This document shows, piece after piece, positions 36,100-45,126 of a DNA stretch of 64,000 nucleotides. Positions within the stretch are counted from its first letter, which is position 1; the number at the start of each line of letters is the position of its first letter. The stretch spans positions 62,001-126,000 of the forward strand of contig WUJK01000009.1 of assembly GCA_011317545.1 (NCBI GenBank). The letters run 5' to 3'. The notes under the pieces were generated by a model that saw only the letters and a list, made by a program, of their open reading frames with translations, was not told the origin of the DNA and made no database searches. The DNA is from Coniella vitis (Eukaryota; Ascomycota; Sordariomycetes; Diaporthales; Schizoparmaceae). A program made the position numbers and the translations under genes.

Positions 36100-36368
36100 T
36101 GTTACATTTTGAGCCGTTGAGTTTTTCGGAGCACGCCTGATCGGAAAGATGTTCGCCAAGTCTTGAGAACTGCGGAGGGCTGGGCGCGACATCTGGGTTA
36201 GGGTTCCCTCTAATCCTGGCCTATGTCAGCGGAGTGCGTTCCGCGTCCGGAGTGGAAGCGCGCTTCGGCATCCACTAAACTCCCCCATCTTATGACTCAT
36301 CAGCCATCAATTTCACGGCGCAGTGGATGCTGATCAATATAAACCAATTTAAAAGACCAGAATTCAAC

Positions 36369-36440
36369 AGCTACGTAGCTCAGGGGAAGAGCGCCGGGCT
36401 CATAACCCGGAGGACGTTGGATCGAAACCAATCGTAGCTA
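36369..36440 (+). tRNA. initiator tRNA-Met (CAT anticodon)
   Basis: Intronless cloverleaf: acceptor AGCTACG (36369-36375) pairs with CGTAGCT (36433-36439), discriminator A at 36440. The anticodon loop is CTCATAA on a stem of CCGGG/CCCGG ending in the three G-C pairs of initiators. The first pair is A-T (A1-U72) and the T loop is ATCGAAA in place of TTCRANY. Both are hallmarks of eukaryotic initiator tRNA, so this is iMet and not elongator Met. A TATAAA lies about 30 bases upstream and a T run follows. Confidence 0.95.
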
Positions 36441-36453
36441 ATTCATTCTTTTG

Positions 36454-36460
36454 TTTTTTT
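36454..36460 (+). terminator. Pol III T-run terminator of tRNA-iMet
   Basis: Seven T residues 14 bases after the tRNA 3' end, preceded by a shorter TTTT. This is the standard RNA polymerase III stop. Confidence 0.8.
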
Positions 36461-37407
36461 GTCCAAGTTTTGGAGCCTACAGTAATTTTGCGGGGCCTAT
36501 CTTGCATGTATGCTCGCTTTCAGCTTTTCTTATGGTTTAGATGTGGGTTTTTCTTTTCTTGAGTCGTTTCGTTTTTCCCTTTTCTTTCTCTTGTTTCCCT
36601 CCTATTGTTGCGATTTTTATGACATTAGCAATGTACTTGACCTTTATCCTGTCAAGCTCCTCACGTACAGAGTACAAGGCGAAACCAGTATACCACTCCA
36701 TGCAGCGGATTGCCATCTTGGCCTGCAAGTTGGAATATTTGATCTTTTCTATATCGCATATCCGGCCGTGTGTCTGGCCTGTACAAAGGAGTATTTTGAC
36801 CTGGTCGAATTGTATCTGCGGCCGTTCCAATCTCAGCCTGCTCTACCTATACAGTTTTTTCATGAATAATACGTTTCACACGCTGAGTCCATTAACATGG
36901 TTGCCGTCTGGTTCGAAAGTACAATCCACATTGGCCATCCATCATGTCATTTTTTATAGGGCTGTTTTAAGGAGATAGTAGCGCCTAAACTTGAGGATTG
37001 GCACCTTGGAGGGTGAGAAATCGCAAACCTTCAGATATCGACGCCATTCACGCTTGTGAATGTAGTCGTGCACTCACTGCTTAAAAATCTACCCGGCAGA
37101 CAGCAGAATTTGGAGCCCCAACAATCATCGGTAGACTGCCTAGGTGTCGGAGGTAGTCTCGCGGGTATCCATGCCATCAGATGTTATCCTTCCATGATCA
37201 TCGCGCCATAATGGCATTTGTAATCATAGACGAAGCTTTGGTTATGGGCTTGATTTGTAAGCTCTTGGATTTAATGTATCGAATCAACATATACCTTTAG
37301 ACCTTGGTATTTATCTGAGGAACACAACCATATCAACCTTAAATCCCAACAGTGTATACCCCTGTATTCGACGACAGCAATCAACTCTTCAGAGTAGCGG
37401 GCTGATC
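36461..37407. other. intergenic, tRNA to SDR gene
   Basis: About 950 T-rich bases. Frames at 36510-36978 encode Phe/Leu-rich peptides produced by pyrimidine bias rather than a recognisable protein. Confidence 0.5.
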
Positions 37408-38532
37408 ATGGCTTCAAAGACCAACCCCAGAAACGCACTCGTCACGGGGGCCAATGGCTATATTGGCAATGCTGTAGCGAGAGCCTTCAGTCGAGCAGGT
37501 TGGGGCACATACGGACTCGTGCGATCAGCCTCAAGCGCCCAGTCCCTTGCTGCCGAAGAGATCCTACCCATCATTGGCAGCATTGACGACGTCTCGTCCC
37601 ACGAGAGTATCAAGCGCCAATTACCAGCCCATCTCGATGTGATTGTGTCCGTGACTGAGAATCTCGACGCCTATGTTCGCCATTACAACAACATCACCAG
37701 CCTCCTTCGAAGCATCGCCGCCGCTCAAAGCAGCCTTTCAGAGTCACAGGGCGTCAACAAGCCGAAGCCGTTGGTCATCTTCACCTCTGGCTGCAAAGAC
37801 TACGGCATAGGCCCGCACTATGCGACGGACCCGGATCTGGCTCCCCATACCGAAGAGAGCCCCATCAAGCCCCCTGTTTTTGCAAAGCTCCGCGCTGAAT
37901 ATAGCCAACGTATCTTTGAGCACCACGACGCCTTCCCCTCTGTTTTGGTGCGGCCTACCAATGTGCATGGCCGGTCGTCGAGCTACTATGGTGTGTTCTT
38001 TGTCGTTGCACAAAAGGCTGCCGAGGCGCAAGCTGAGGGCAGCAAGGCCCCGCTCACGCTCGTGACGCCCAGGCCGGACACCATCTGCCATTCTGTGCAC
38101 GTGGATGACTGCGCCGATGCGTACGTGGCCATTGCATCACACCCGAGCCGGAGCGAGGTGGAAGGGCAGGTTTTCAATATCTCGGCACGCAAGTACGAGA
38201 CGGTGGACCAGATAGGCAAGGCTCTTGCAGCAGAGTATGGCATCGCCGGAGGTGTCGAGATCGTGGAGGATGCGGCAAAACTGGCTCCTGGGCAGTCGAA
38301 CCCGTGGCCGCCGATGCTGATTGATTTTCCACAGTGGACTGGGTCCGACAAGTTGCGCCGGGTGACCGGATGGTCGGACCATCGGCCATTGTTCTCGGAG
38401 GGCTTGCGCGTATTCCGTTTGGCATACGAAGCCATGCAGGAGCAGGGCCATGAGAACATTCAAAAAGTCCATCAAACGCTCGAGATGCTCAGGGAACCGC
38501 AGGATCCGATTGTTGACAAGAGTGGAAACTGA
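37408..38532 (+). CDS. extended SDR (NAD-dependent epimerase/dehydratase family), atypical active site
   Basis: A 374-residue single-exon Rossmann enzyme; substrate unknown. The NAD(P) loop is ALVTGANGYIGNAVARAF (residues about 10-27). The TSGCKDYG block (126-133) is the strand carrying the active-site Ser/Thr. SVLVRPTNVHGRSS (about 178-191) and ICHSVHVDDCADAYV are the later extended-SDR landmarks. The usual YxxxK is missing: the expected region reads HTEESPIKPPVFAKLRAEYSQRI, with no Tyr four residues before a Lys. Atypical extended SDRs of this kind exist, so loss of the classical dyad does not prove inactivity. The ATG at 37408 is the natural start, directly before the nucleotide loop. Confidence 0.88.
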   Translation: MASKTNPRNALVTGANGYIGNAVARAFSRAGWGTYGLVRSASSAQSLAAEEILPIIGSIDDVSSHESIKRQLPAHLDVIVSVTENLDAYVRHYNNITSLLRSIAAAQSSLSESQGVNKPKPLVIFTSGCKDYGIGPHYATDPDLAPHTEESPIKPPVFAKLRAEYSQRIFEHHDAFPSVLVRPTNVHGRSSSYYGVFFVVAQKAAEAQAEGSKAPLTLVTPRPDTICHSVHVDDCADAYVAIASHPSRSEVEGQVFNISARKYETVDQIGKALAAEYGIAGGVEIVEDAAKLAPGQSNPWPPMLIDFPQWTGSDKLRRVTGWSDHRPLFSEGLRVFRLAYEAMQEQGHENIQKVHQTLEMLREPQDPIVDKSGN

Positions 38533-40312
38533 AAGTACATCGACTAAGCTTTGGGGGTCGTTCGTTGAACCATGGCATGGCGAATTGTCAGTTTCCATCC
38601 TACACAACACCTGTAGAGTCTCATCCTGAAATTGGTTCAAATTCGTTGTGTTGAACGGAGTGATTTTGTACCGGAAACCCCATTAGCGGATGAGCCATTG
38701 TGTGTCAAAAAGACAGATGATGATTACCGCCGCGTAAGATATTTTCAATATCCCAGAAACCAGGTATGGCGCAGTGAATCCGGGTCTCGATACCACCATA
38801 GTCATGATCCAATATGTATTGATATAGTATAGAAGGGGGTTATTAGAACGATCAATACACAGGAAGTCGTGTTGTTGAAGCACGTCTTTTTCCGATTTTC
38901 GATATCTGGAGTCCAGAGCCAGTATGAGAATACATTCTTCCTGTAAGTTGAATAGAATTGTTTCTCTCACATCAACTGAGTTCAGAGTACTTGCAGGTCA
39001 AGTAGCACATGAGACATTGAAGGCACGGGAAATATAACCACCAACCTCTCTGTTTGCCTGACGTCAGGGTGCTTGTTCGTATGCTTTCTCAACTCATGAA
39101 TGTTTGCGCATAGCGCCAAGAATTGTAAACGAACTTTGCGTACAGTAAACATCCTACTAGCTGAGTCTAGATCTTGGGTTCATTTCCCCAAAACATGACC
39201 GCAGTTACACGCATTTGGAAGCGATCTTGTACATAATCGGGTCATACTATTGGACGTGCTTGTTGTGAAGAGCGAGGGCGCAAGAAGTAAGTGGCTTGCG
39301 CTGTGGCTGGTTCACCCTGTTTCTGTGTCATCGTACTATAAGCGGGCCTGTCGTCTTACGGTAGTATTCTTGGATAACTACCATGTCAACCGGGAGCCGT
39401 GATGTCTGCACTTGAAAAATACAATATGTACTATGTATATCCCGCGATCAGCCCGGGCCAATTCCAAGTCACGATACGCAAAGCAGCATCATCCTGTTGG
39501 CCAGCCCGTTAGCGGGCAGCCCATCGATTGGCTCCTCCATCTGGACTTGCAACCACCATGTTGCTCAATCCTGGTTTCGTGGAACGCTAGTTGTGCTGCA
39601 AATCTAGCTGGCTGCCAGGCTGCCCCCAAGAGGTATGCGGGGATCTATGCACTTTCACCGTTGCAAGACACGCCCAGATGTCATACCTGCAGGAGCAACG
39701 ACGGGTCGAGAATTTGGTGCTGCCGCCGTAAGCTTTACCTATGTACCTCTGTAGAATCGCTGGCGCATGACCCTTTCCTCGATGAAACGAGGCAGGAGCC
39801 GCGTGCACGTTATGCTTCTTACTTTCTCTCCGAACAAAACAACAAGATATGCACAGAGGTAAGGCTATAAGTGGCTTATAACCAAAGTACTAGGCCCAAA
39901 GTGTATGTAGAGCACGATCGCCAACGTAATTGGTGACGTCGTCCAGACGATCGGGAACGCATCGATGAAGCTCACCTGAGCTTTCCCCAACCCCCAATGG
40001 CATGGAATTTGCTGGAAAAGGGCATCTGAGACCTTCTTGCTCAATAAAACATTCGAGTTTTCCACCTCTTCTCATTGATTTCTTTGTTTTTGATTCCTTA
40101 AAGCTGTGGCACCTTCGTCTCCATCGAGCATTTACCATCACCGTCACCACCGCGACGATTGCAATTCTTGCCCAAGCGCCGACAGATATTCACGATGCAG
40201 AGTTTGTTGGGCGTAGATCCCATCCCGACTGTAAAGCGTTCGTGACACTGATTCCCCTGCATCCTGGATCATGTTCTTCTCTCAAGTTTTGACATGGGAT
40301 ACTGATATTATC
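38533..40312. other. 1.8 kb intergenic region before the rhodopsin gene
   Basis: No coding frame recognised. One TACTATGTA dyad at about 39429. The rhodopsin promoter and 5' leader should occupy the right part. Confidence 0.5.
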
Positions 40313-41260
40313 ATGTCGCAACCCACAGCGACCCCAATCCACTATGAAGGCTCTTCGGACCTTGGCAATACAGCGCTATGGATCGTCTTTGTGATCATGG
40401 TCGTCGCCTCGGGCTTCTTCACCTTGCTGTCGTGGAACATTCCCGTTAACAAGCGTCTCTACCACTACGTCACCACCCTGATTACCATCACAGCCTCGCT
40501 ATCGTACTTTGCTATGGCGAGCGGCCACGGTCTGAACTACCACTGCTTTGAGGAGCGCGACTCTCACGGCAAGATCCCCGATACATACCATCCCGTGTGC
40601 CGCGAGGTGTACTTCGCTCGCTACATCGACTGGGCCATCACCACTCCCTTGTTGCTGCTCGATCTATGCTTGTTGGCCGGCATCGACGGTGCCCACACCA
40701 TCATGGCCATCACCGCCGACATCATTATGATTCTGACGGGCCTGTTTGCCGCGTACGGCAGCGGCGAGACGGCGCAGAAGTGGGGATGGTATGCTATCGC
40801 TTGCATTGCCTACATTTTTGTCATCTGGCATGTTGCTCTCCATGGCAGCAACACCGTCAAGGCCAAGGGAAACACTGTCACGAAGCTGTTTGGCTCGCTC
40901 GCTCTCTTTACCTTTATTCTCTGGACTGCATACCCTATGTAAGCCAAACTTCCCAGATTCACTTCTTGGGCTGATCTCGCGAGATATTCGAAATCTTGAA
41001 TCTACGTTGAGCATCCGTGACTAACTTCGATGCTTCTTCACCACAGTGTGTGGGGTTTTGCCGATGGTGGCCGCAAGGTCTCTGTTGATGGCGAAATTCT
41101 GGCCTACGCCGTTCTGGATGTTCTGGCCAAGCCTGTCTTTGGTCTCTGGCTGCTGCTGAGCCACCGTCGGGTCCCCGAAACCAATGTCGATATTGGTGGC
41201 TGGTGGGCGTACGGCTTGTCTAACGAAGGCCGCATTCGCATTGGCGATGAGGAGCACTAA
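40313..41260 (+). CDS. microbial (type 1) rhodopsin, Leptosphaeria-rhodopsin-like, predicted proton pump
   Basis: A seven-helix retinal protein. Exons 40313-40938 and 41047-41260 give 279 residues. Helix C reads FARYIDWAITTPLLLLDL: Arg103, Asp106, Thr110 and Asp117 correspond to Arg82, Asp85, Thr89 and Asp96 of bacteriorhodopsin, so both proton acceptor and donor are present. Helix G reads YAVLDVLAKPVFG with Asp233 and the retinal lysine Lys237 (Asp212 and Lys216 in bacteriorhodopsin). Heat-shock-type Hsp30/Yro2 relatives lack that lysine, so this one should bind retinal. It is closer in my reading to Leptosphaeria rhodopsin than to Fusarium CarO (DWAITTPLLLLDLCLLAG, ADIIMILTGLFAA, HVALHG). 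An upstream in-frame ATG at 40271 would add 14 residues. No carotenoid genes are adjacent. Confidence 0.95.
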
Positions 41261-42162
41261 GCTCAACACGTATGAAACGTGCTTCTTGGTACGTTGAGAG
41301 TCTGGCGTTGCTGTGCATCAGCGCGCAGGCAATCTACCACCACAAAACATTTCCATAATATCGGCGAGCAGTAGAAAAAGGAGGGAGGCAGATCTTCCAC
41401 AACATTAATGAATAACAAGGAATGGAAATTGGTTTACGGCAAAGTGAGTATCAAAATTCGAAGTTGTCTGCTTAGGGAAACGCAAGCCTTGTCTTTTTAT
41501 AATGCCTGGGCGGGTTTTGGAAGGCCTCGTAATAATCAAGAAGGTTGTGCATACTTATGCTGGAGCATGGCGCACAATGTCAATGCCATGCCGCTCCACG
41601 TCGAGATTGTAATGAAAATCGAAAATCTTTCAAGTTCAATTACTTCTCTTTTTACTGGCTACAGACACGATGAATATGATGAATGGGTTTCCCAAACGCA
41701 TTAGAGTATCGGGCCACTGCCAGGCATGTTCACATGTTTAGCTCACCATCCTGGGTCTTTACGTACCTGCCGTGTATCTGTCAACTTTTCAACGAGCAAT
41801 TCCTTCCTCTCCATTCTCGTAATGTCTAACGGTCTTTCCTCAATGAGTACGTGGGGAATGCACCTGCCGCCCAAGGTCCCGAGCAGGGAGTAGGCAGGTG
41901 TCATCCACACGTGAACACCTAGCCGTTACGACAGCCTTGGCAGGAGGGTTTACTGTCGATGAATCAATTGATTGTCATGCGTCGGGCCCGTGATTTATGA
42001 ACAAATGCTCCACGGACGGCTTCATTTTTGTTAGCTGTACCACAAGGTAAGCAAGAAAACAACAGCTCGTGGCACATTTTCCATTTTCTTTTCTTAATTA
42101 GGTATACCTCTCCTTTTTTCGCTCTAACTAATCTTCTGTCTAACTACTTGGGTAGGTAAAAA
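41261..42162. other. intergenic, convergent 3' ends
   Basis: About 900 bases between the rhodopsin and dihydroorotate dehydrogenase stops. Nothing coding recognised. Confidence 0.5.
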
Positions 42163-43815
42163 TCATGCGCTCCCGCTCTCTAACAATTTTTGCATCTGGC
42201 TCTTTATCCTCGTAACCGTGCCTGCGCCACCGTAGACCATTCCCGTATATACCATGGCAACGCTTGCACCGGCATTGAGGACCTTGAGCGCCTGTTGGCC
42301 GTCCTTGATACCACCCGTAGCAAAAATGACTTTTCGTGCAATGCCCTGGGGCTTGGCGTCGTCCGCCTTGCCCGTCGCCGTTCCGTCGACGGCAGAAGTC
42401 GATTCTTGGAGCCCAAACGCGTCCAGCATCTTGCGGTACTTGCCCACCAGGTCCAGCGTCCTCTCAAACATGGCAGGGCCAGAGTATCCGCCCGTCTCCA
42501 TGAGTGCGTCCTGCTCGCGCTGCGTGAGCCGCACGCCCTGGGGAATCAGGCCTGCCCTCCGCTTGGTCGTGTTGCCGACAATCACGCCATCCACACCGCT
42601 CATGTACACAGCCTGGACAATGCCTGCCATCTGCGCCGCTTCGTCCTCGTCGGGCGAGACCTTGACCATAACCTTGGGCTTGGTCCTCCGCTTTGTCCGC
42701 TGCGCCTCATCAACAACAGCCGCCAGGATGCGGCCCAGCGGCTCGGCAGCCTGCAAGTCGCGCAGACCAGGTGTGTTGGGCGAGCTGACATTGACAACCA
42801 GCACGTCAGCGTAGGGCGCAAGGCGGTTCACGCAGTAGACGTAGTCGCGCGCCACGGCATCGACATCCCGCTCGTCCGTATCCTTTTGCTTGGCGACCTG
42901 CACGCACAGCAGCCGGCCGGGGAGCAGACTGCCCGGAGGCACATCGATGCCCTGGCCGTCGAGGACGTCCTGCTCAGAGAGGCCGACAGACTTGGCGAAT
43001 ATCCGGACGCGCTCGCGCAGCCGGGCGGCCATTGCATCTGCGCCGCGGCTGTTGAGCCCGTAGCGATTGATCATGCCTTCTAGAGTTGGCACGCGCCATA
43101 CGCGCGGCTTGGGGTTGCCGCCCTGTGGGAGCGGGGTGCACCCGCCGACTTCGACGACGCCTGCGCCCAGGTCAAAGAGCGCGTCGGGGATTTCTGCATC
43201 CTTATCGAGACCGGCCGAGATGCCGATTGGGTTGGCGAGGACGGTATCGAACACGGGGACGGCGAGGACGGAGGGCTCAGCGACGATGCCTGGGGTTCTG
43301 CTGGGTCGCTCGCGGGGGTTGAGACCGAATTCACGGAGGGCCTTGAGGGCTTTGGTGCCAACGTGGTGGGCTTCTTCGGCGTCTGGGTAGAGGGTGCGGA
43401 GCAGTGGCGGGACGAGCCATTGGTGGATCGAGGCGCGCGTGTCGGTCGTGTAGAGGTACAGGAGGGTGAGGGTGGCAGCAAGAGAGGTCGTCAGAGCCAC
43501 GGCGCCAAAGGAGAAGGGGCGGCGGGGAGGTGGAGGAGGCGGGGGAGGGGCGGGTCCAGAAGGTGCGGCTGCTCCCACTGGCTCGGAAGCCGCGGCTGTT
43601 GTTGTGGGCGAGGTTGTCGGTGTTGTTGTTGCTGTTGTTGTTGTTGTTGGGGTGGTGGTGGTGGTGACGGTGCTGTTAGATGCAATCATGGGTGTTGTCG
43701 TCGTCGAGGCGGCGCGGCGAGCAATGTCTGGCGTCAGTCGAGCTCGGACGACAGGTCTGGATAGGCGCAGAACGGCCAAATGAGTGGCAAGACCGCTTGT
43801 CATAGGACGAGCCAT
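42163..43815 (-). CDS. dihydroorotate dehydrogenase, class 2, mitochondrial
   Basis: Oxidises dihydroorotate to orotate in pyrimidine synthesis, passing electrons to ubiquinone at the inner mitochondrial membrane. One exon, 550 residues from the ATG at 43815 (MARPMTSG); the frame opens further upstream only at a GTG. The basic N-terminus is a presequence. A Thr/Pro-rich low-complexity stretch follows, then polyproline, then a membrane anchor (FGAVALTTSLAATLTLLYLY). The barrel has NPIGISAGLDKDAEIPDALF, EVGGCTPLPQGGNPKPRVWR and RYGLNSRGAD. The catalytic Ser block is NVSSPNTPGLRDLQ, followed by KVSPDEDE, VIVGNTTKRR, and the FMN phosphate sites FATGGIKDG and AMVYTGMVYGG. The membrane anchor and catalytic Ser identify class 2. 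Confidence 0.95.
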   Translation of the reverse strand: MARPMTSGLATHLAVLRLSRPVVRARLTPDIARRAASTTTTPMIASNSTVTTTTTPTTTTTATTTPTTSPTTTAAASEPVGAAAPSGPAPPPPPPPPRRPFSFGAVALTTSLAATLTLLYLYTTDTRASIHQWLVPPLLRTLYPDAEEAHHVGTKALKALREFGLNPRERPSRTPGIVAEPSVLAVPVFDTVLANPIGISAGLDKDAEIPDALFDLGAGVVEVGGCTPLPQGGNPKPRVWRVPTLEGMINRYGLNSRGADAMAARLRERVRIFAKSVGLSEQDVLDGQGIDVPPGSLLPGRLLCVQVAKQKDTDERDVDAVARDYVYCVNRLAPYADVLVVNVSSPNTPGLRDLQAAEPLGRILAAVVDEAQRTKRRTKPKVMVKVSPDEDEAAQMAGIVQAVYMSGVDGVIVGNTTKRRAGLIPQGVRLTQREQDALMETGGYSGPAMFERTLDLVGKYRKMLDAFGLQESTSAVDGTATGKADDAKPQGIARKVIFATGGIKDGQQALKVLNAGASVAMVYTGMVYGGAGTVTRIKSQMQKLLESGSA

Positions 43816-44256
43816 GATGAGAGAAGGGCACTGGACTGCGTCCAGCACTCAATGGCTCAGTGGTGTGGGAGAGAGCGAAACTAGAGATGGGCGGCTTTTT
43901 ATCAGGCAGGAGGGAGAAATGTCGAACTTGACCCGGTTTGAATCCGAGAGTTGACGCCAAGCTGGTAGTCGCAAGATGGAAAGTACCTTGTACCTCAAAT
44001 CCTCTACAGTGTGTAGGCTGTGTATATTAGGTAGTAGCACGGCTGAGAGACGTGAGATGAACATGTAGCAGCACAGTGCAAATAAAAAGCCTTGTAATTG
44101 TCTTCCTCTATGAATCTAATAATAATTGCCCTGCGGGTATCCTGAACGCCGTCTATCCCAATGCAGTCTAACCAAAGCGTGCAAATCCAGCTCCCAAATC
44201 ATGCAATCAATGCTCCTCTCTATAGTTTATGTCTCTGATGTGCGTCTGGTCTTTTC
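43816..44256. other. intergenic upstream of dihydroorotate dehydrogenase
   Basis: About 440 bases containing its promoter and the 3' end of the neighbouring Mpv17-type gene on the same strand. Nothing else seen. Confidence 0.5.
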
Positions 44257-45126
44257 TCATGCGGTGATCAATTTGGCAGACGAAGGTGGTATTCTCCCAG
44301 CCGGTCTTTCTCTTGCCTCTGCCTCTTCTGCTAACCTGTTGAGCCACGAGAGGTATGACTGCCAGCCAACGGCAATCGCTCCGGCAAAGACGGATCGGTA
44401 CTCGATGGGTATAAAGGTGAAGTTGATGGCGCTAACAGCAGGCCACACTTTGAGCGAATTAACGATGCTTGTTGGAACAGTTCGTCTGATGCGGTCCCAG
44501 ATCTCGGGGAGGTTGTCGCCAGCTAAAAAGGACTGCATGCCAAAAAAGTAGGTGTTGAAGAGGGGCGTGAACAGGCACTGGTTGATGGATATCTTGGTGG
44601 CTAGTGACAGGAGCCACGACGAGTAGTTGAAGTTGCGCGAGAGGAACAAGAACCTGTTTGGGGGCGACTGCCCGTCAGCCAACGAGTTGCGACACCAAAC
44701 CCACCAAGATGCCCCTGTTGATTTCGTCTTTCTGTCCGTTCCGTGGCAAAGAGTGCTGGCTTACCACTCATAACTTGGTATGGAACTCAGGCCGCCAATG
44801 ACCATGGCTCTGCCCGTCCTCTCCGGGGAATACTCCTTGCCGCTCATTTGCTGCGCAGAGACGTCGCCGAGGCAGAAGATGGTCAGCGACGTGCATAGCT
44901 GGACCAGCCAAGGCCTCTTTCTTTGCGCGCGGCCATAGGCTTGCGTCGCGCGGGTCAACGGGCCCAGCCTCAGCCAGAAGGGCACGTCGGTCGCGGGTAC
45001 CGTGTTGGGTCCGGGAATCGGCGTCTCGGGTTTGCCAGACTGCCACCGGCGCGGGGGGTTGCGGCGGGCCAAGGCTTGGAGCTGCCGCCGCAGCTCGGAG
45101 CGGTATGCGATGAGCGGGCTGGTCAT
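44257..45126 (-). CDS. Mpv17/PMP22 family membrane protein (Sym1-like)
   Basis: Four-helix membrane protein; Sym1 is in the mitochondrial inner membrane and forms a channel-like pore, while other members are peroxisomal. Exons 45126-44765 and 44653-44257 (donor GTAAGC, acceptor AACAG) give 252 residues. The N-terminus is Arg-rich (RSELRRQLQALARRNPPRRW), suiting mitochondrial import. WLVQLCTSLTIFCLGDVSAQQ, RTGRAMVIGGLSSIPSYEW, NQCLFTPLFNTYFFGMQSFL, and the diagnostic SLKVWPAVSAINFTFIPIEYR with GWQSYLSW follow the family order. Splicing restores SYEWFLFLSR across the junction. Confidence 0.9.

Noticed and set aside
36510..36978. Phe/Leu-rich overlapping frames after the tRNA
   Set aside because: T-rich sequence gives hydrophobic peptides in several frames on the plus strand; no consistent helix pattern or family match.
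42190..43083. 297-codon plus-strand frame
   Set aside because: Antisense to the GC-rich dihydroorotate dehydrogenase gene, which is unambiguous.
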